Notes under the pieces: model-generated | The model's database searches: none | The model's input: the letters and a program-made list of their open reading frames with translations, nothing else | What the model was told of the DNA's origin: nothing | Made by a program: the position numbers and the translations under genes | Part shown: one piece after another, positions 53,948 through 62,510 of the stretch | How positions within the stretch are numbered: position 1 is the stretch's first letter | Layout of the letters: each line of letters starts with the position of its first letter | NCBI GenBank assembly: GCA_023206055.1 | Contig: CP065367.1 | Span: 1,240,001 to 1,304,000, forward strand | DNA: 64,000 bases | Reading direction: 5' to 3' | Source of the DNA: Vibrio cyclitrophicus | GTDB taxonomy: Bacteria > Pseudomonadota > Gammaproteobacteria > Enterobacterales > Vibrionaceae

Positions 53948-55740
53948 CCCACCCGATTATCCAAGCGGTTACTCAAAGAATGCTAGAGCGAAGCCAAGCT
54001 GCTCGTAAAGAATTCCTCAAAAGAACCCAACACCAAGCTGCTGCAGGCAAAGGAGGGAAAGGGCTCTCTTGCGGTAACTTGGCTCACGCTGTTGCGGCAT
54101 CTTGTTCGGATGAAAAACAATCCATTCTTGACCTAACCAAATCTAACGTGGCATTAGTCAGCTCTTACAACGATATGTTAAGTGCCCATCAGCCTTATCA
54201 ACACTATCCTGATCAGATCAAAAAGGCGTTAGCTAAGTCCGGTCACACCTCTCAAGTTGCGGGTTGTGTTCCTGCAATGTGCGATGGTGTGACTCAGGGA
54301 CAACCAGGTATGGATATGTCTTTGTTTTCAAGGGATTTGATTGCTCAATCGACGGCACTGTCACTTAGCCATAACGTGTTTGATTCGACCCTGTTACTTG
54401 GTATTTGTGACAAGATAGCTCCAGGACAACTGATGGGCGCGCTCTCTTTTGCGCACCTTCCCACCGCATTCGTTCCGGCGGGATTAATGGCAACGGGCAT
54501 CAGCAATGATGAGAAAGTACACGTTCGCCAAGAACATGCAGCAGGTAAAGTCGGAAAGAGTGCCTTATTGGAAATGGAATGCAATGCTTACCACTCAGCT
54601 GGAACATGCACTTTCTACGGTACAGCAAATACCAATCAGTTGGTATTTGAAGCTATGGGTTTAATGCTGCCAGGCTCTGCCTTTATTCACCCAGACTCTG
54701 CACTTAGAGCATCATTAACTCAACATGCAGCTATTGAAATTGCTTCAATGACGCAAGCCTCAGCAAACTTCCGCCCACTTTCTGAAGTTTTTACAGAAAA
54801 AAGTCTCATCAATGGCATTGTTGCCCTGCTCGCATCGGGTGGCAGCACTAACCACAGTATTCACATGGTCGCGGTGGCACGCGCAGCAGGGTTTATTCTG
54901 ACTTGGCAAGACATCAGCGATCTATCCGATGTGGTGCCGTTACTTGCTCGGGTTTATCCCAACGGCCCAGCAGATATGAATGCGTTCCAAGCGGCGGGAG
55001 GTGTTCCAGCCCTATTACGCCGTTTAGATCAAGCCAACTTACTGCACCGAGATGTCACACCTACCTTTGGCTCGTTTGAAGATCAAATGAGTATTCCAGA
55101 GCTGGAAAATGGCAAGCTAACGTGGAAAAAGTGCGAGCAGTCGGCAGACGCAGAGGTAATTGCAGGTCCAGAACAAGTATTCCAAAGCACAGGCGGAACG
55201 CGAGTCCTTTCAGGGAACCTTGGCAATGCGGTCATTAAAGTATCAGCAGTCGCTGAAGAACAGCGTGTAATAGAAGCGCCTGCAGTGGTGTTCGATTGCC
55301 AACACAAGGTGGAAGCTGCCTACCAAAGAGGTGAACTCAACAAAGATTGTATCGTTGTGGTGATTAACAATGGCCCTGCAGCAAACGGTATGCCTGAACT
55401 GCACAAACTCATGCCGATTCTAGGAAATATACAAAAGCAAGGTTTCAAAGTGGCCCTGGTTACCGATGGTCGCCTTTCCGGAGCCTCAGGAAAGATCCCA
55501 TCCGCGATTCATGTCTCACCAGAGGCGATTCGAGGCGGAACTATTGGGCTTGTTCGCGAAGGCGATATTCTGAGCTTAGATTGCGCGAGTGGTGAACTCA
55601 ATAACCTCAACGACATGCAGTCTCGCCAAGCGAGAGTGTTTGAGGCAGAGACCAACCAGCAAACCATGGGGCGCAACCTATTTAGTGTTATGCGCCAAAG
55701 CGTTTCGAGTGCAGAACAAGGGGCGAGTTTTATCGTCTAA
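53944..55740 (+). CDS. edd: Phosphogluconate dehydratase
   Basis: 598 residues, the usual size. The IlvD/Edd family motifs include CDGVTQGQPGMDMS with a cluster-ligand Cys near residue 117 region, LGICDKIAPGQLMGAL, and GRLSGASGKIPSAIHVSPE near the C-terminus. It dehydrates 6-phosphogluconate to KDPG in the Entner-Doudoroff pathway. The aldolase gene eda is not in the window. An IS3-family element now separates it from the terminator at 57083. Confidence 0.94.
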   Translation: MTHPIIQAVTQRMLERSQAARKEFLKRTQHQAAAGKGGKGLSCGNLAHAVAASCSDEKQSILDLTKSNVALVSSYNDMLSAHQPYQHYPDQIKKALAKSGHTSQVAGCVPAMCDGVTQGQPGMDMSLFSRDLIAQSTALSLSHNVFDSTLLLGICDKIAPGQLMGALSFAHLPTAFVPAGLMATGISNDEKVHVRQEHAAGKVGKSALLEMECNAYHSAGTCTFYGTANTNQLVFEAMGLMLPGSAFIHPDSALRASLTQHAAIEIASMTQASANFRPLSEVFTEKSLINGIVALLASGGSTNHSIHMVAVARAAGFILTWQDISDLSDVVPLLARVYPNGPADMNAFQAAGGVPALLRRLDQANLLHRDVTPTFGSFEDQMSIPELENGKLTWKKCEQSADAEVIAGPEQVFQSTGGTRVLSGNLGNAVIKVSAVAEEQRVIEAPAVVFDCQHKVEAAYQRGELNKDCIVVVINNGPAANGMPELHKLMPILGNIQKQGFKVALVTDGRLSGASGKIPSAIHVSPEAIRGGTIGLVREGDILSLDCASGELNNLNDMQSRQARVFEAETNQQTMGRNLFSVMRQSVSSAEQGASFIV

Positions 55741-55757
55741 CTGTTTTATCGCTTAAA

Positions 55758-55760
55758 TGT
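55758..55760. repeat. Left target-site duplication (TGT) of the IS3-family element
   Basis: The 3 bases abut the left inverted repeat and match the 3 bases following the right inverted repeat (57073-57075). Confidence 0.65.
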
Positions 55761-55794
55761 TGTCTCGTCCTAAAATACGTTGACAGTATTTCTA

Positions 55795-56640
55795 CTAAGC
55801 CAATAGCGCCAGCTGTTGGCTTTTTTCATGCACCTCATTTGGAGTTTTCATCCTAAGGCTAAGGTGCGGCCTCATGTTGTTATAGGTACTTATAGACTCT
55901 TTTACTAGTTGTTTAAGCTCTCCGAGGTTTCTACACTTATCAAGTAAGAACTCTTGTTTCAGTATTCCATTTACTCTCTCTGCTAATGCATTTTGGTAGC
56001 AGTCATAACCGTCTGTCATCGAGGGGATTATGCCGCTACTTTTCAACTTATCTTGATAAACACCTGAGCAGTACTGGAGACCACGATCAGAGTGATGGAT
56101 ACACGAACAATGATATTGACGTCCCTTAACAGCCATATCTAGCGCTTTCACAACATCCGTCGCCTTCATTTCGTTGCTCAGCTCGTAGCCCATAATTTTC
56201 CGACTAAACGCATCAGTTACCAATGAGAGATAGTGAACTCCTTCATCTGATTGGACATAGGTTATATCACTCACCAACACACTCTCTGGACTACATGGTT
56301 GGTAATCCTTTAATAAGTTCGGGTGTTTCTTCATCCAATGTCTACTGTTGGTCGTTTTTGTAAAACTACGTTTAGGTCTTACCAATAATCGTTCATCTCT
56401 TAAGTATTTGAAAAGCGCATCTCGACCTAGCTTTATACCCTGTGCTTGCAACTTTGGCTTTAGTAAAAAGTAGAGTTTTCTAGTACCTACCCGAGGCATA
56501 TAACGTCTAATATCCAACACCATTTGTTTGATGGGTTTAAGTTCCAACTGGCGATTAACAGCTCGCTTTTCTCGTTGATAAACGCTTTGTCTCGTTATCC
56601 CGCATAGCTTACATACTCGAACTAAACTTAGTCCTTCCTG
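55795..56640 (-). CDS. IS3-family transposase OrfB
   Basis: This frame extends without a stop into orfA territory and lacks a good start of its own (the internal TTG at 56547 is inside the coding part). It is therefore probably made as an OrfAB fusion by -1 frameshifting near TTCAAAAGC. The integrase catalytic core is visible: first Asp in VSDITYVQ, second Asp in HHSDRGLQYCS and Glu in NALAERVNGILKQEF. The N-terminal part carries VCKLCGITRQSVYQ. Confidence 0.85.
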   Translation of the reverse strand, partial: QEGLSLVRVCKLCGITRQSVYQREKRAVNRQLELKPIKQMVLDIRRYMPRVGTRKLYFLLKPKLQAQGIKLGRDALFKYLRDERLLVRPKRSFTKTTNSRHWMKKHPNLLKDYQPCSPESVLVSDITYVQSDEGVHYLSLVTDAFSRKIMGYELSNEMKATDVVKALDMAVKGRQYHCSCIHHSDRGLQYCSGVYQDKLKSSGIIPSMTDGYDCYQNALAERVNGILKQEFLLDKCRNLGELKQLVKESISTYNNMRPHLSLRMKTPNEVHEKSQQLALLA

Positions 56641-57032
56641 CTTTTGAAGGCTTCTTGCTCCTTGGCTAGATACTTTTTTCTGAGACTGGTTCCGTGCTCA
56701 GCATCAAGAATATCAACTACTCTATTTAAAAAGAGATTCTTGATTTTTTCGTCTTCTAACTCTTTCTCAAGACGTTTTATTTTCTGTGCAGGTGATTCTT
56801 CAGGTTTAGGTGATTTGTGCATGGCATTGATCCTTGGATTTTGCGCCCAATTCATCTTACCGTGCTTTCGAAGCCAGGTTAAAACGGTTGAGCGGCCTTG
56901 GATACCATAAATGGTTTGGGCTTGTTTATATGTCATATCGCCTCTTTCTACAGCGGCGACGACCTGTAATTTAAAGCCTAGTGTGTAATCACGCTGAGTG
57001 CGCTTAACGTAGGTATTATTTGAAGTAGTCAT
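56628..57032 (-). CDS. IS3-family transposase OrfA
   Basis: 134 residues. Helix-turn-helix region TYKQAQTIYGIQGRSTVLTWLRKHG (about 34-58) followed by a leucine-zipper-like coiled coil (KIKRLEKELEDEKIKNLFLNRVV, about 84-106). This matches the DNA-binding first ORF of IS3-type elements. Its 3' end overlaps OrfB. Confidence 0.87.
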   Translation of the reverse strand: MTTSNNTYVKRTQRDYTLGFKLQVVAAVERGDMTYKQAQTIYGIQGRSTVLTWLRKHGKMNWAQNPRINAMHKSPKPEESPAQKIKRLEKELEDEKIKNLFLNRVVDILDAEHGTSLRKKYLAKEQEAFKSRKD

Positions 57033-57072
57033 AATTCGTCCTCAATGTGTAAACACATTTCAGGACGGGACA

Positions 57073-57075
57073 TGT
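57073..57075. repeat. Right target-site duplication (TGT)
   Basis: It matches the TGT before the left end of the IS3-family element. Confidence 0.65.
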
Positions 57076-57082
57076 AAAAGCA

Positions 57083-57112
57083 AAAGGGGCATCATTTCGA
57101 TGCCCCTTTCAG
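57083..57112. terminator. Bidirectional terminator, originally shared by edd and gntR
   Basis: AAAGGGGCAT and ATGCCCCTTT form a strong stem with T/A-rich flanks. It is 16 bases downstream of the gntR stop on the minus strand. The IS3-family insertion separates it from edd. Confidence 0.85.
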
Positions 57113-57128
57113 TTTCCGCAATACTTGG

Positions 57129-58136
57129 CTAAACGCTTTCGCCATCAGTGATGCGATAGCCCATATCCACTATCGTTTCCGTGACTGACTCACCTTTCAA
57201 TCGGGCAAGCAGTAGCTCGGCACTTTTCTTACCTATTTCATAACGTGGCGTATCCACGCTAGTCAGTTTTGGGCGTATGGTTTGACCGATATCTAACGCG
57301 TTATAGCCCACCACAGATAACTGTTGCGGTACTTGGATTCCACGTTGCTGGGCAATGAGCAAGGTACCTATCGCGATGTCATCATTGGTGCAGAACACAC
57401 CATCGAGATCTGGGTAATCCGCAAGAGCACGATCAAGCAGATCTTCAGCCAAAGAGAAGTTAGAGTGCTGTTCCGTCAACACGTGCTTAGGCTCTAATCC
57501 AGCCTCATGCATCGCTTTGTCATAGCCTTGCAAACGCAGCTTAGTTCGCGCATCCAGTCGAGCACCAAAGTAAGCAATAGAGCGTTTACCCGCTTCAATC
57601 ATTCGCTTCACGACATGGTAAGAAGCATCAATATGGTCCAAACCAACAACCATGTCGATCGGATTGGTTGGTAGTTCCATCGTTTCAACAACAGAAACAC
57701 CTGAATTCTTGATCATCTGTAACGTGCGCGGGGTGTGGTGGCTTTCCGTTAATATCAACCCATCAACCTGATACGAAAGCAGCGAAGCAATTTTTTCCTC
57801 TTCTTCCACAGCATCATAGCTAAAGTGAGCGAGCAACGTCTCGTAGCCATTCTCTTTAGTAACCGTTTCGATACCTTGAACAAACGCGGCAAAGATTTGG
57901 TTTGATAAAGAAGGGAGCAAGATACCGATCGCTTTACTTGACGACTTCGAGAGCATGGCTGGCGCTTTGTTTTCGATGTATCCCATCTCTTCAATAACCG
58001 CTGCAATTTTCACGCGAGTTTTGGCTGCAACTGAATCGGGATTACGCATGTAACGAGAGACGGTCATCTTGGTGACGCCTACTTTGTCTGCCACATCTTG
58101 AAGTGTGGTTCGAGTTTTCTTGTGCTGCTCTGTCAT
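57129..58136 (-). CDS. gntR: GntR, LacI-family gluconate repressor
   Basis: 335 residues. The helix-turn-helix reads TLQDVADKVGVTKMTVSRYMRNPDSV, close to E. coli GntR, and the effector domain carries GILLPSLSNQIFAAFVQGIE. It represses gntK and related genes and is released by gluconate. Operators are visible at gntK (53323-53348) and in front of itself (58157-58172). It is convergent with edd, with the IS3-family element between. Confidence 0.92.
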   Translation of the reverse strand: MTEQHKKTRTTLQDVADKVGVTKMTVSRYMRNPDSVAAKTRVKIAAVIEEMGYIENKAPAMLSKSSSKAIGILLPSLSNQIFAAFVQGIETVTKENGYETLLAHFSYDAVEEEEKIASLLSYQVDGLILTESHHTPRTLQMIKNSGVSVVETMELPTNPIDMVVGLDHIDASYHVVKRMIEAGKRSIAYFGARLDARTKLRLQGYDKAMHEAGLEPKHVLTEQHSNFSLAEDLLDRALADYPDLDGVFCTNDDIAIGTLLIAQQRGIQVPQQLSVVGYNALDIGQTIRPKLTSVDTPRYEIGKKSAELLLARLKGESVTETIVDMGYRITDGESV

Positions 58137-58156
58137 AACTATTTGAACTCTTTATT

Positions 58157-58172
58157 ATGTTACAAGTAACAT
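58157..58172 (-). promoter_or_regulatory. GntR operator upstream of gntR
   Basis: ATGTTACAAGTAACAT is a 7-bp inverted repeat with a 2-base spacer, close to the GntR consensus. It lies 20 bases before the gntR start, implying autoregulation. Confidence 0.7.
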
Positions 58173-58280
58173 TATAAAGTTCTCACCCCCTCGAGTTCAA
58201 CCCATTCGTTCTCATCGACACATAGTTTTGGAATTTTTCGTCCCCCAACTAGTTCGTATAGAGTTTAAAGTAGACTCGCA

Positions 58281-58982
58281 CTATGCGTGCTTAATAAAGG
58301 CTTGGCTTAACTGCTGAAAGAGTGAGTCTACGTTAGGTAGGGAGGTCAGATGCGCGGACAACGGAGTATGAACCTGCGGGTCTACAACGATTGGATTCCC
58401 ACAAACTTCATTATAAAAATTCACGGGCGTAACGATGTGTTCTAAGTCCGTATCCAACAAGATACAAGCTTGCGAAAGTACGATTTGGCCGCCCCCTTGT
58501 TTAAGCAATACACGCTGCGCAGTGCCCACTATTTTTTGTTTATTGATATTAAGGTTGTAGTCACCATCACAATAAGAACCGGGAGTTGCGTGTACATCCA
58601 CATCAATGCCCAGATCTTTAAAAAACAGGGTTAAGACATCGCATAAATGTCGATACGCTTTTTGGATGTTGTAAGCTTCATCACGAGGCCAATGGTAAAT
58701 GTGCGATAGGTTAATGATCCCCGGCAGCTGGGGAACGGGAGCCCCACCTGTTTTTCGTGAGGTGAGTTGCCAACCTTGTGCCGCGAGTTGCTTTCTAGAC
58801 TCTACGGTCACCGGCCACTTTTTACCTGCGGGCAAAACAAGTGTTGGCGTTTTTGGTTGCCACAGCATTAAGGCTTGTCCAATCTCACCCAACTGTATTT
58901 GCTGCAATAACGCATCTTCTTTTTCAAACGCACGATCAACATCAATGTGCGGGTAACGTACGAGTTTATTCGTTAACTTCAA
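58281..58982 (-). CDS. Lipoate--protein ligase-like protein
   Basis: 233 residues from TTG 58982, which has AGAGGAAAG at good spacing; ATG 59024 (14 codons upstream) is the alternative, and the longest frame reaches 59075. The biotin/lipoate A/B ligase fold is visible: SRKTGGAPVPQLPGIINLSHIY, then NLNINKQKIVGTAQRVL with the candidate catalytic Lys. LplA attaches lipoate or octanoate to E2 and H proteins. True substrate uncertain. Single gene next to the cassette array boundary. Confidence 0.78.
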   Translation of the reverse strand: MKLTNKLVRYPHIDVDRAFEKEDALLQQIQLGEIGQALMLWQPKTPTLVLPAGKKWPVTVESRKQLAAQGWQLTSRKTGGAPVPQLPGIINLSHIYHWPRDEAYNIQKAYRHLCDVLTLFFKDLGIDVDVHATPGSYCDGDYNLNINKQKIVGTAQRVLLKQGGGQIVLSQACILLDTDLEHIVTPVNFYNEVCGNPIVVDPQVHTPLSAHLTSLPNVDSLFQQLSQAFIKHA

Positions 58983-59163
58983 TGCACTTTCCTCTACAGA
59001 TTGTGGTGACCGACCATTTAACATTCCACAATGGTTGATGATAGATAGGGCTATATAAGATAGAAACAACACCAAAAGTTAGTTATTGATGTCATAGTTG
59101 CTTGTCAATTGCCCATCTCAAAGCCTAGTTCTAACATTTGTACACACACCAACAAAGGAATAT

Positions 59164-59447
59164 ATCAAGGACACTAGAATTCAATTTCGTGTTGATGAGG
59201 AAACAAAACGCCCAGCTCAACAAATGGCTGAGAGCCAAGGTCGCACTCTGAGTGACGCATGCCAGGAGCTTACTGAGCAACTCGCTGAACAACAACGCAA
59301 AGCATTATCTCACGATGCATGGCTAACTGAACAAGTAAACCTAGCATTTGAGAAGTTTGACTCAGGAAGTCCGTTTTCGTTGAGCACCAAACGGCTAAAT
59401 CTCGAATGGAAGAGCGCAAAGCCAGAATCCGTAATCGAGGTAAGTAA
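59164..59447 (+). pseudogene. Decayed RelB/DinJ-like antitoxin
   Basis: The frame reads KDTRIQFRVDEETKRPAQQMAESQGRTLSDACQELTEQL, a RelB/DinJ-type antitoxin, but begins with ATC at the expected start position. Around 59365-59372 one base is missing: the +1 frame then continues SVFVEHQTAKSRMEERKARIRNRGK to a TAA that overlaps the toxin ATG (TAATG). The intact TAATG junction argues this was the original frame. Start loss plus frameshift predict no functional antitoxin. Confidence 0.68.
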
Positions 59448-59785
59448 TGATTTTATGGGAAGAAGAGTCACTTAATGATCGTGAAAAGATCTTCGAGTTT
59501 CTCTATGACTTCAACCCTGATGCGGCAGAAAAAACCGACAACTTCATTGAAGCAAAAGTAGAAAACTTGCTTGAACAACCTTTAATAGGTGTGCAGAGAG
59601 ACGGCATTTGTGGACGCTTACTTATAATTCCTGAGATTTCAATGACCGGATCTTACTGGGTCGAGGGCGATATCATCCGAGTTATGCGTGTACTCCACCA
59701 GAAAAAAAATTCCCTACCGATTGATCACTTCCTCTGGGGAACTAACGCTGGCATAACACGTTTGCTACGATATAGACTTAGCTGA
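59447..59785 (+). CDS. ParE/RelE-like toxin, 3' end altered
   Basis: The first ~85 residues (MILWEEESLNDREKIFEFLYDFN and GDIIRVMRVLHQK) resemble the RelE/ParE superfamily toxins paired with RelB/DinJ. After eight A residues at 59702-59709 the current frame reads into attC DNA to a stop at 59785. The other frame gives PTD then TGA at 59722-59724, before the attC site. A one-base change in the A-run is inferred, so the C-terminus is probably aberrant. Its partner antitoxin is decayed. Confidence 0.6.
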   Translation: MILWEEESLNDREKIFEFLYDFNPDAAEKTDNFIEAKVENLLEQPLIGVQRDGICGRLLIIPEISMTGSYWVEGDIIRVMRVLHQKKNSLPIDHFLWGTNAGITRLLRYRLS

Positions 59786-59863
59786 ATTTTACTGCCTTAA
59801 TCACTGAAACTAAAGGCAAACCGACAACGCCGAATGTAGTAAATCGTGTTGATGCGATTGTTA
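59743..59863 (-). repeat. Integron attC site 1
   Basis: 121 bases, beginning TAACGCTGGC on the plus strand and ending GCGATTGTTA. Conserved arms (ACACGTTTGCTACGATA and TGTAGTAAATCGTGTT) form the hairpin of a VCR-like attC site. It follows the Phd/ParE cassette genes on the minus strand. About 11 differences from attC site 5 (63158-63278). Confidence 0.85.
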
Positions 59864-59872
59864 AATGAACTC

Positions 59873-60187
59873 TTACTGCAAACCACGGTCATTGAGAACA
59901 AATTGGCGTAACTCGCGCTCTTCCCTCATGACATAAAGAATATATACAATATCATCGTTGGTTACTTTGTAAAAAATACGGCATGGCGGTAATACAATTT
60001 CACGATAATCTAAATGAGGAAGCTCAGGAGCACTACGGCCTGATAATGGAAAATCCTCTAAACGCTCAACACGATGGAAAACTGATTGAACTAAAGCCTT
60101 AGCCGCTAAAATATTATTAATAGCGATATATTCTGCAATTTCGTCCAAATCTAATAATGCTGATTCAGTCCAATTAATTACAGCCAT
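59873..60187 (-). CDS. ParE/RelE-family toxin (cassette gene)
   Basis: 104 residues: WTESALLDLDEIAEYIA...RVERLEDFPLSGRSAPELPHLDYREIVLPPCRIFYKV..VYILYVMREERELRQFV. This is the plasmid-stabilisation RelE/ParE pattern. It overlaps the Phd-type antitoxin by 10 bases, the usual order with antitoxin first. Integron TA pairs are thought to stabilise cassette arrays; expression from their own promoter is expected. Confidence 0.88.
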   Translation of the reverse strand: MAVINWTESALLDLDEIAEYIAINNILAAKALVQSVFHRVERLEDFPLSGRSAPELPHLDYREIVLPPCRIFYKVTNDDIVYILYVMREERELRQFVLNDRGLQ

Positions 60188-60432
60188 TTATTCATCTTCT
60201 CTTTTGCGACTTCATGAGAAACTACACGATTATCTGAAATTGCTTTTTCACCGCGAGCAATACCTTCAAGAATAGCAATACGTTTTTGCATAAACTCGTA
60301 ATCATCAACATCTAACAAATAAGCAGACGGTTGGCCGTGCTCTGTAATTAACACTGGTTCTTTTGAAGCATGAAGCTCAGAAAGAATCTTGGTTGCTTGA
60401 CGTTTTAATGTAGTAACTAGCTCAACTTTCAT
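60178..60432 (-). CDS. Phd/YefM-family antitoxin (cassette gene)
   Basis: 84 residues: VTTLKRQATKILSELHASKEPVLITEHGQPSAYLLDVDDYEFM is the Phd/YefM DNA-binding N-terminal pattern, with a C-terminal toxin-binding tail. It is upstream of, and overlaps, the toxin gene. It should neutralise that toxin and autoregulate the pair. Confidence 0.9.
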   Translation of the reverse strand: MKVELVTTLKRQATKILSELHASKEPVLITEHGQPSAYLLDVDDYEFMQKRIAILEGIARGEKAISDNRVVSHEVAKEKMNKWL

Positions 60433-60504
60433 ATTCAGTTTCCATTATTGAAAGAATAAAGTATCACTATTGTATCACTTAATTGACCATTGAGACAGTT
60501 CATT

Positions 60505-60623
60505 TAACGCACAGTTAAGGGGTGAAGCACGCAATGACCAAGCCGCTGCATAGCACTTCAACACTGAAATCAACGCATACCAAAAATGCCATGCGTTGGG
60601 AATCTGTCTTAAGTGCTTTGTTA
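60505..60623 (-). repeat. Integron attC site 2
   Basis: Begins TAACGCACAGTTAAGGGGTG and ends CTTAAGTGCTTTGTTA on the plus strand. It marks the boundary between the Phd/ParE cassette and the YgjV-like cassette. Confidence 0.88.
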
Positions 60624-60676
60624 TATTTCTGTTTTCGTCACGCCAATTTCTAACATAATCACATGAAAAAAATCAC

Positions 60677-61183
60677 TTAATTCTCAACACATGGATTTCT
60701 GACATGTATTCTGTAGAAACCAATGACACTGCTTGCGATAAACAAAACGTCTATTAATACCGCTACTGGTGAGCCAACGATAACATCATGTACACCCCAC
60801 ACTCCTGTCCCAATAACCATCAGCCAACGCATTAGCTTGTCGTTGCTACTAAACGAAGCTTTCGTATGCAATAACGACGCTGTACAACTCAGAATGCTCG
60901 TTAAACCACTGAAAGTTAAAACCGTACCTAACAAAGTAACGAAATAGAACAACCACTTTATTTTAGGGTTTGAAATGAAGATGCCGGCTAAGTATCGGCA
61001 TGCTCCTATTACCAGCAAACATGCCGCAGTCCACTCATTAAGTAGAGCGAAATGCGCGGCAATCAATAATGCCGATATGCTTAATGCGGACAAAAGTAGC
61101 GTACGATTTTTAAACTGAAACGATGCGATATCGAATAACGCAGCTAAACCAACCAATATTTGGGAGGCAAGAAAAAGGGACAT
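60677..61183 (-). CDS. YgjV-family inner-membrane protein (cassette gene)
   Basis: 168 residues from ATG 61183, which has GGAGG just upstream; the frame continues to 61204 without a better start. About five to six hydrophobic helices (SLFLASQILVGLAALFDIASF at the N-terminus) match the YgjV (DUF1634-independent, Imp-YgjV) family. Function unknown. The following attC-bounded region contains no other gene. Confidence 0.78.
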   Translation of the reverse strand: MSLFLASQILVGLAALFDIASFQFKNRTLLLSALSISALLIAAHFALLNEWTAACLLVIGACRYLAGIFISNPKIKWLFYFVTLLGTVLTFSGLTSILSCTASLLHTKASFSSNDKLMRWLMVIGTGVWGVHDVIVGSPVAVLIDVLFIASSVIGFYRIHVRNPCVEN

Positions 61184-61474
61184 AACCCCTCCAATAATAA
61201 CCAAGTAATAGAAAAACGTTCTAGTAGCTCAGAACACTGAACACATAATTTAGGTTATAAATTGCAGGGGACGTATATCGCGACAGCTTGAGTCAAACAG
61301 ATAGAGGAAATATCAACATTAAATATATTCATATTGTATTTCCCCCGTCGGCGCTGCTAATAATGAACGCGATTCTACAGGAAAGTGTCGAAGAAAAAAG
61401 GTAATGTCACCTTTCGTTACCATTCGACATAACCCATTGATCTTATGGATTATGACAATAGCTGAAAAGAAATA

Positions 61475-61594
61475 TAACGCCCACTTAAGGTGTGAACCAC
61501 GCTACCACGGCATTAAACTGGAGCGCCGTAACCACTGAACTTGACCCAAACCAAAAATGCCAAGCGTGGGGAATCACTCTTAAATTGTTTGTTA
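61475..61594 (-). repeat. Integron attC site 3
   Basis: Begins TAACGCCCACTTAAGG and ends CTTAAATTGTTTGTTA on the plus strand. Upstream of it on the minus strand are the 61606-62422 genes. The gap 61184-61474 holds no gene that I can support. Confidence 0.9.
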
Positions 61595-61605
61595 GCTAAC
61601 AACTA

Positions 61606-61974
61606 TCAGAATGGTATGTCATTACCTTTTAGCCCTTTTGCCCTATCTGTGTAATAGACATTAGAAGCTGGCTCTGAATATAAGATACCTGGTTTTAAAG
61701 GAAGGCTATCGTCAAAAGCAACGGTATCTGGGGTTGTGTTTAACTTATCCAGAGGTTTGGCAACCCGCTTCCAATATGAGTCATAACCCTTTGCAACGGT
61801 ACATAAGTAGCCAATAATCTCTCCGGATGTTGTTTGATCAATAACGATGTCGTCTACTTCAGGGGTTTGTATAGCTTTGAACATCATTTCACGCCAAGCA
61901 TTTAGGTTACCTTTTTTTAACCCTTATGGTTTAGCATACCAAGAGCCATCATTTTTCATAATGCTACTCATCAT
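61606..61974 (-). pseudogene. Cassette ORF with an in-frame stop near its 5' end
   Basis: The frame starts ATG 61974 (GGAG upstream), reads MMSSIMKNDGSWYAKP, stops at TAA 61924-61926, then continues GLKKGNLNAWREMMFKAIQTPEVDDI to 61606. The part after the stop is a clean 93-residue frame from ATG 61887 with weak ribosome-binding signals. The stop is most simply a nonsense mutation. The product would be a small, soluble, unrecognised protein. Alternatively the 93-residue frame is used as such. Its start overlaps the preceding gene. Confidence 0.55.
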
Positions 61975-62422
61975 AACTCCGTGTAAGTACTTTATGATTA
62001 GATAAATACTCTTGGACTTCTCTCATTTCATCCATCATTGTTTCAGGTACTTCATAGCCCTTAGAACGCACATCATTCACAAAAGCAATTAGTTCCACTG
62101 CCAACCTTTCATTTAGAGAATGCATTTCTACTAAGGAGTTACGAATTTGCTTATGAATGGTATTTAGTTTGGCATTTTCTCTTTCTAAACGGTCAATTTT
62201 TCGCTCTAAAAGATTTACCGTTGCATTGGCATCTTTTATGCGCTTATCGTTAATTGAAATCGTGGTCTCTTTTTCTCTACTCAACCACAGAATCAACCCA
62301 GATATAACAATAACTGGGACAGCTACATATGTGAGATACACCCCCACATAAGGTACGGTGAATATGGTAATACCATAAACAATGGAGGTAAGCCAAAAAA
62401 CTCCATTAATAAAATCTCGCAT
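61964..62422 (-). CDS. Cassette protein with two membrane helices and a coiled coil
   Basis: 152 residues. Two N-terminal helices (about 5-25 and 28-48) are followed by a coiled coil (about 60-115, heptad-rich VNLLERKIDRLERENAKLNTIHKQIRNSL). I recognise no family. Its 3' end overlaps the 5' end of the 61606-61974 frame, so these two genes form one cassette and are probably translationally coupled. A membrane-anchored sensor or effector is possible but not supported. Confidence 0.72.
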   Translation of the reverse strand: MRDFINGVFWLTSIVYGITIFTVPYVGVYLTYVAVPVIVISGLILWLSREKETTISINDKRIKDANATVNLLERKIDRLERENAKLNTIHKQIRNSLVEMHSLNERLAVELIAFVNDVRSKGYEVPETMMDEMREVQEYLSNHKVLTRSYDE

Positions 62423-62510
62423 TGCTACACCCTGATAAAAAATTATTTGTCAGAGAATATCAAAATACAGAATAAAGGTATAGCATTCTGTTTGTGTGAC
62501 TCATGTTAGC

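Larger units (their letters stand above)
55761..57072 (-). mobile_element. IS3-family insertion sequence, intact
   Basis: 1312 bp. The ends are imperfect 25-bp inverted repeats (TGTCTCGTCCTAAAATACGT at the left, TGTCCCGTCCTGAAATGTGT inverted at the right). The 3-base target duplication TGT lies at 55758-55760 and 57073-57075. Two overlapping frames encode OrfA and OrfB on the minus strand. No defects are obvious, so it may be active. Confidence 0.87.
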
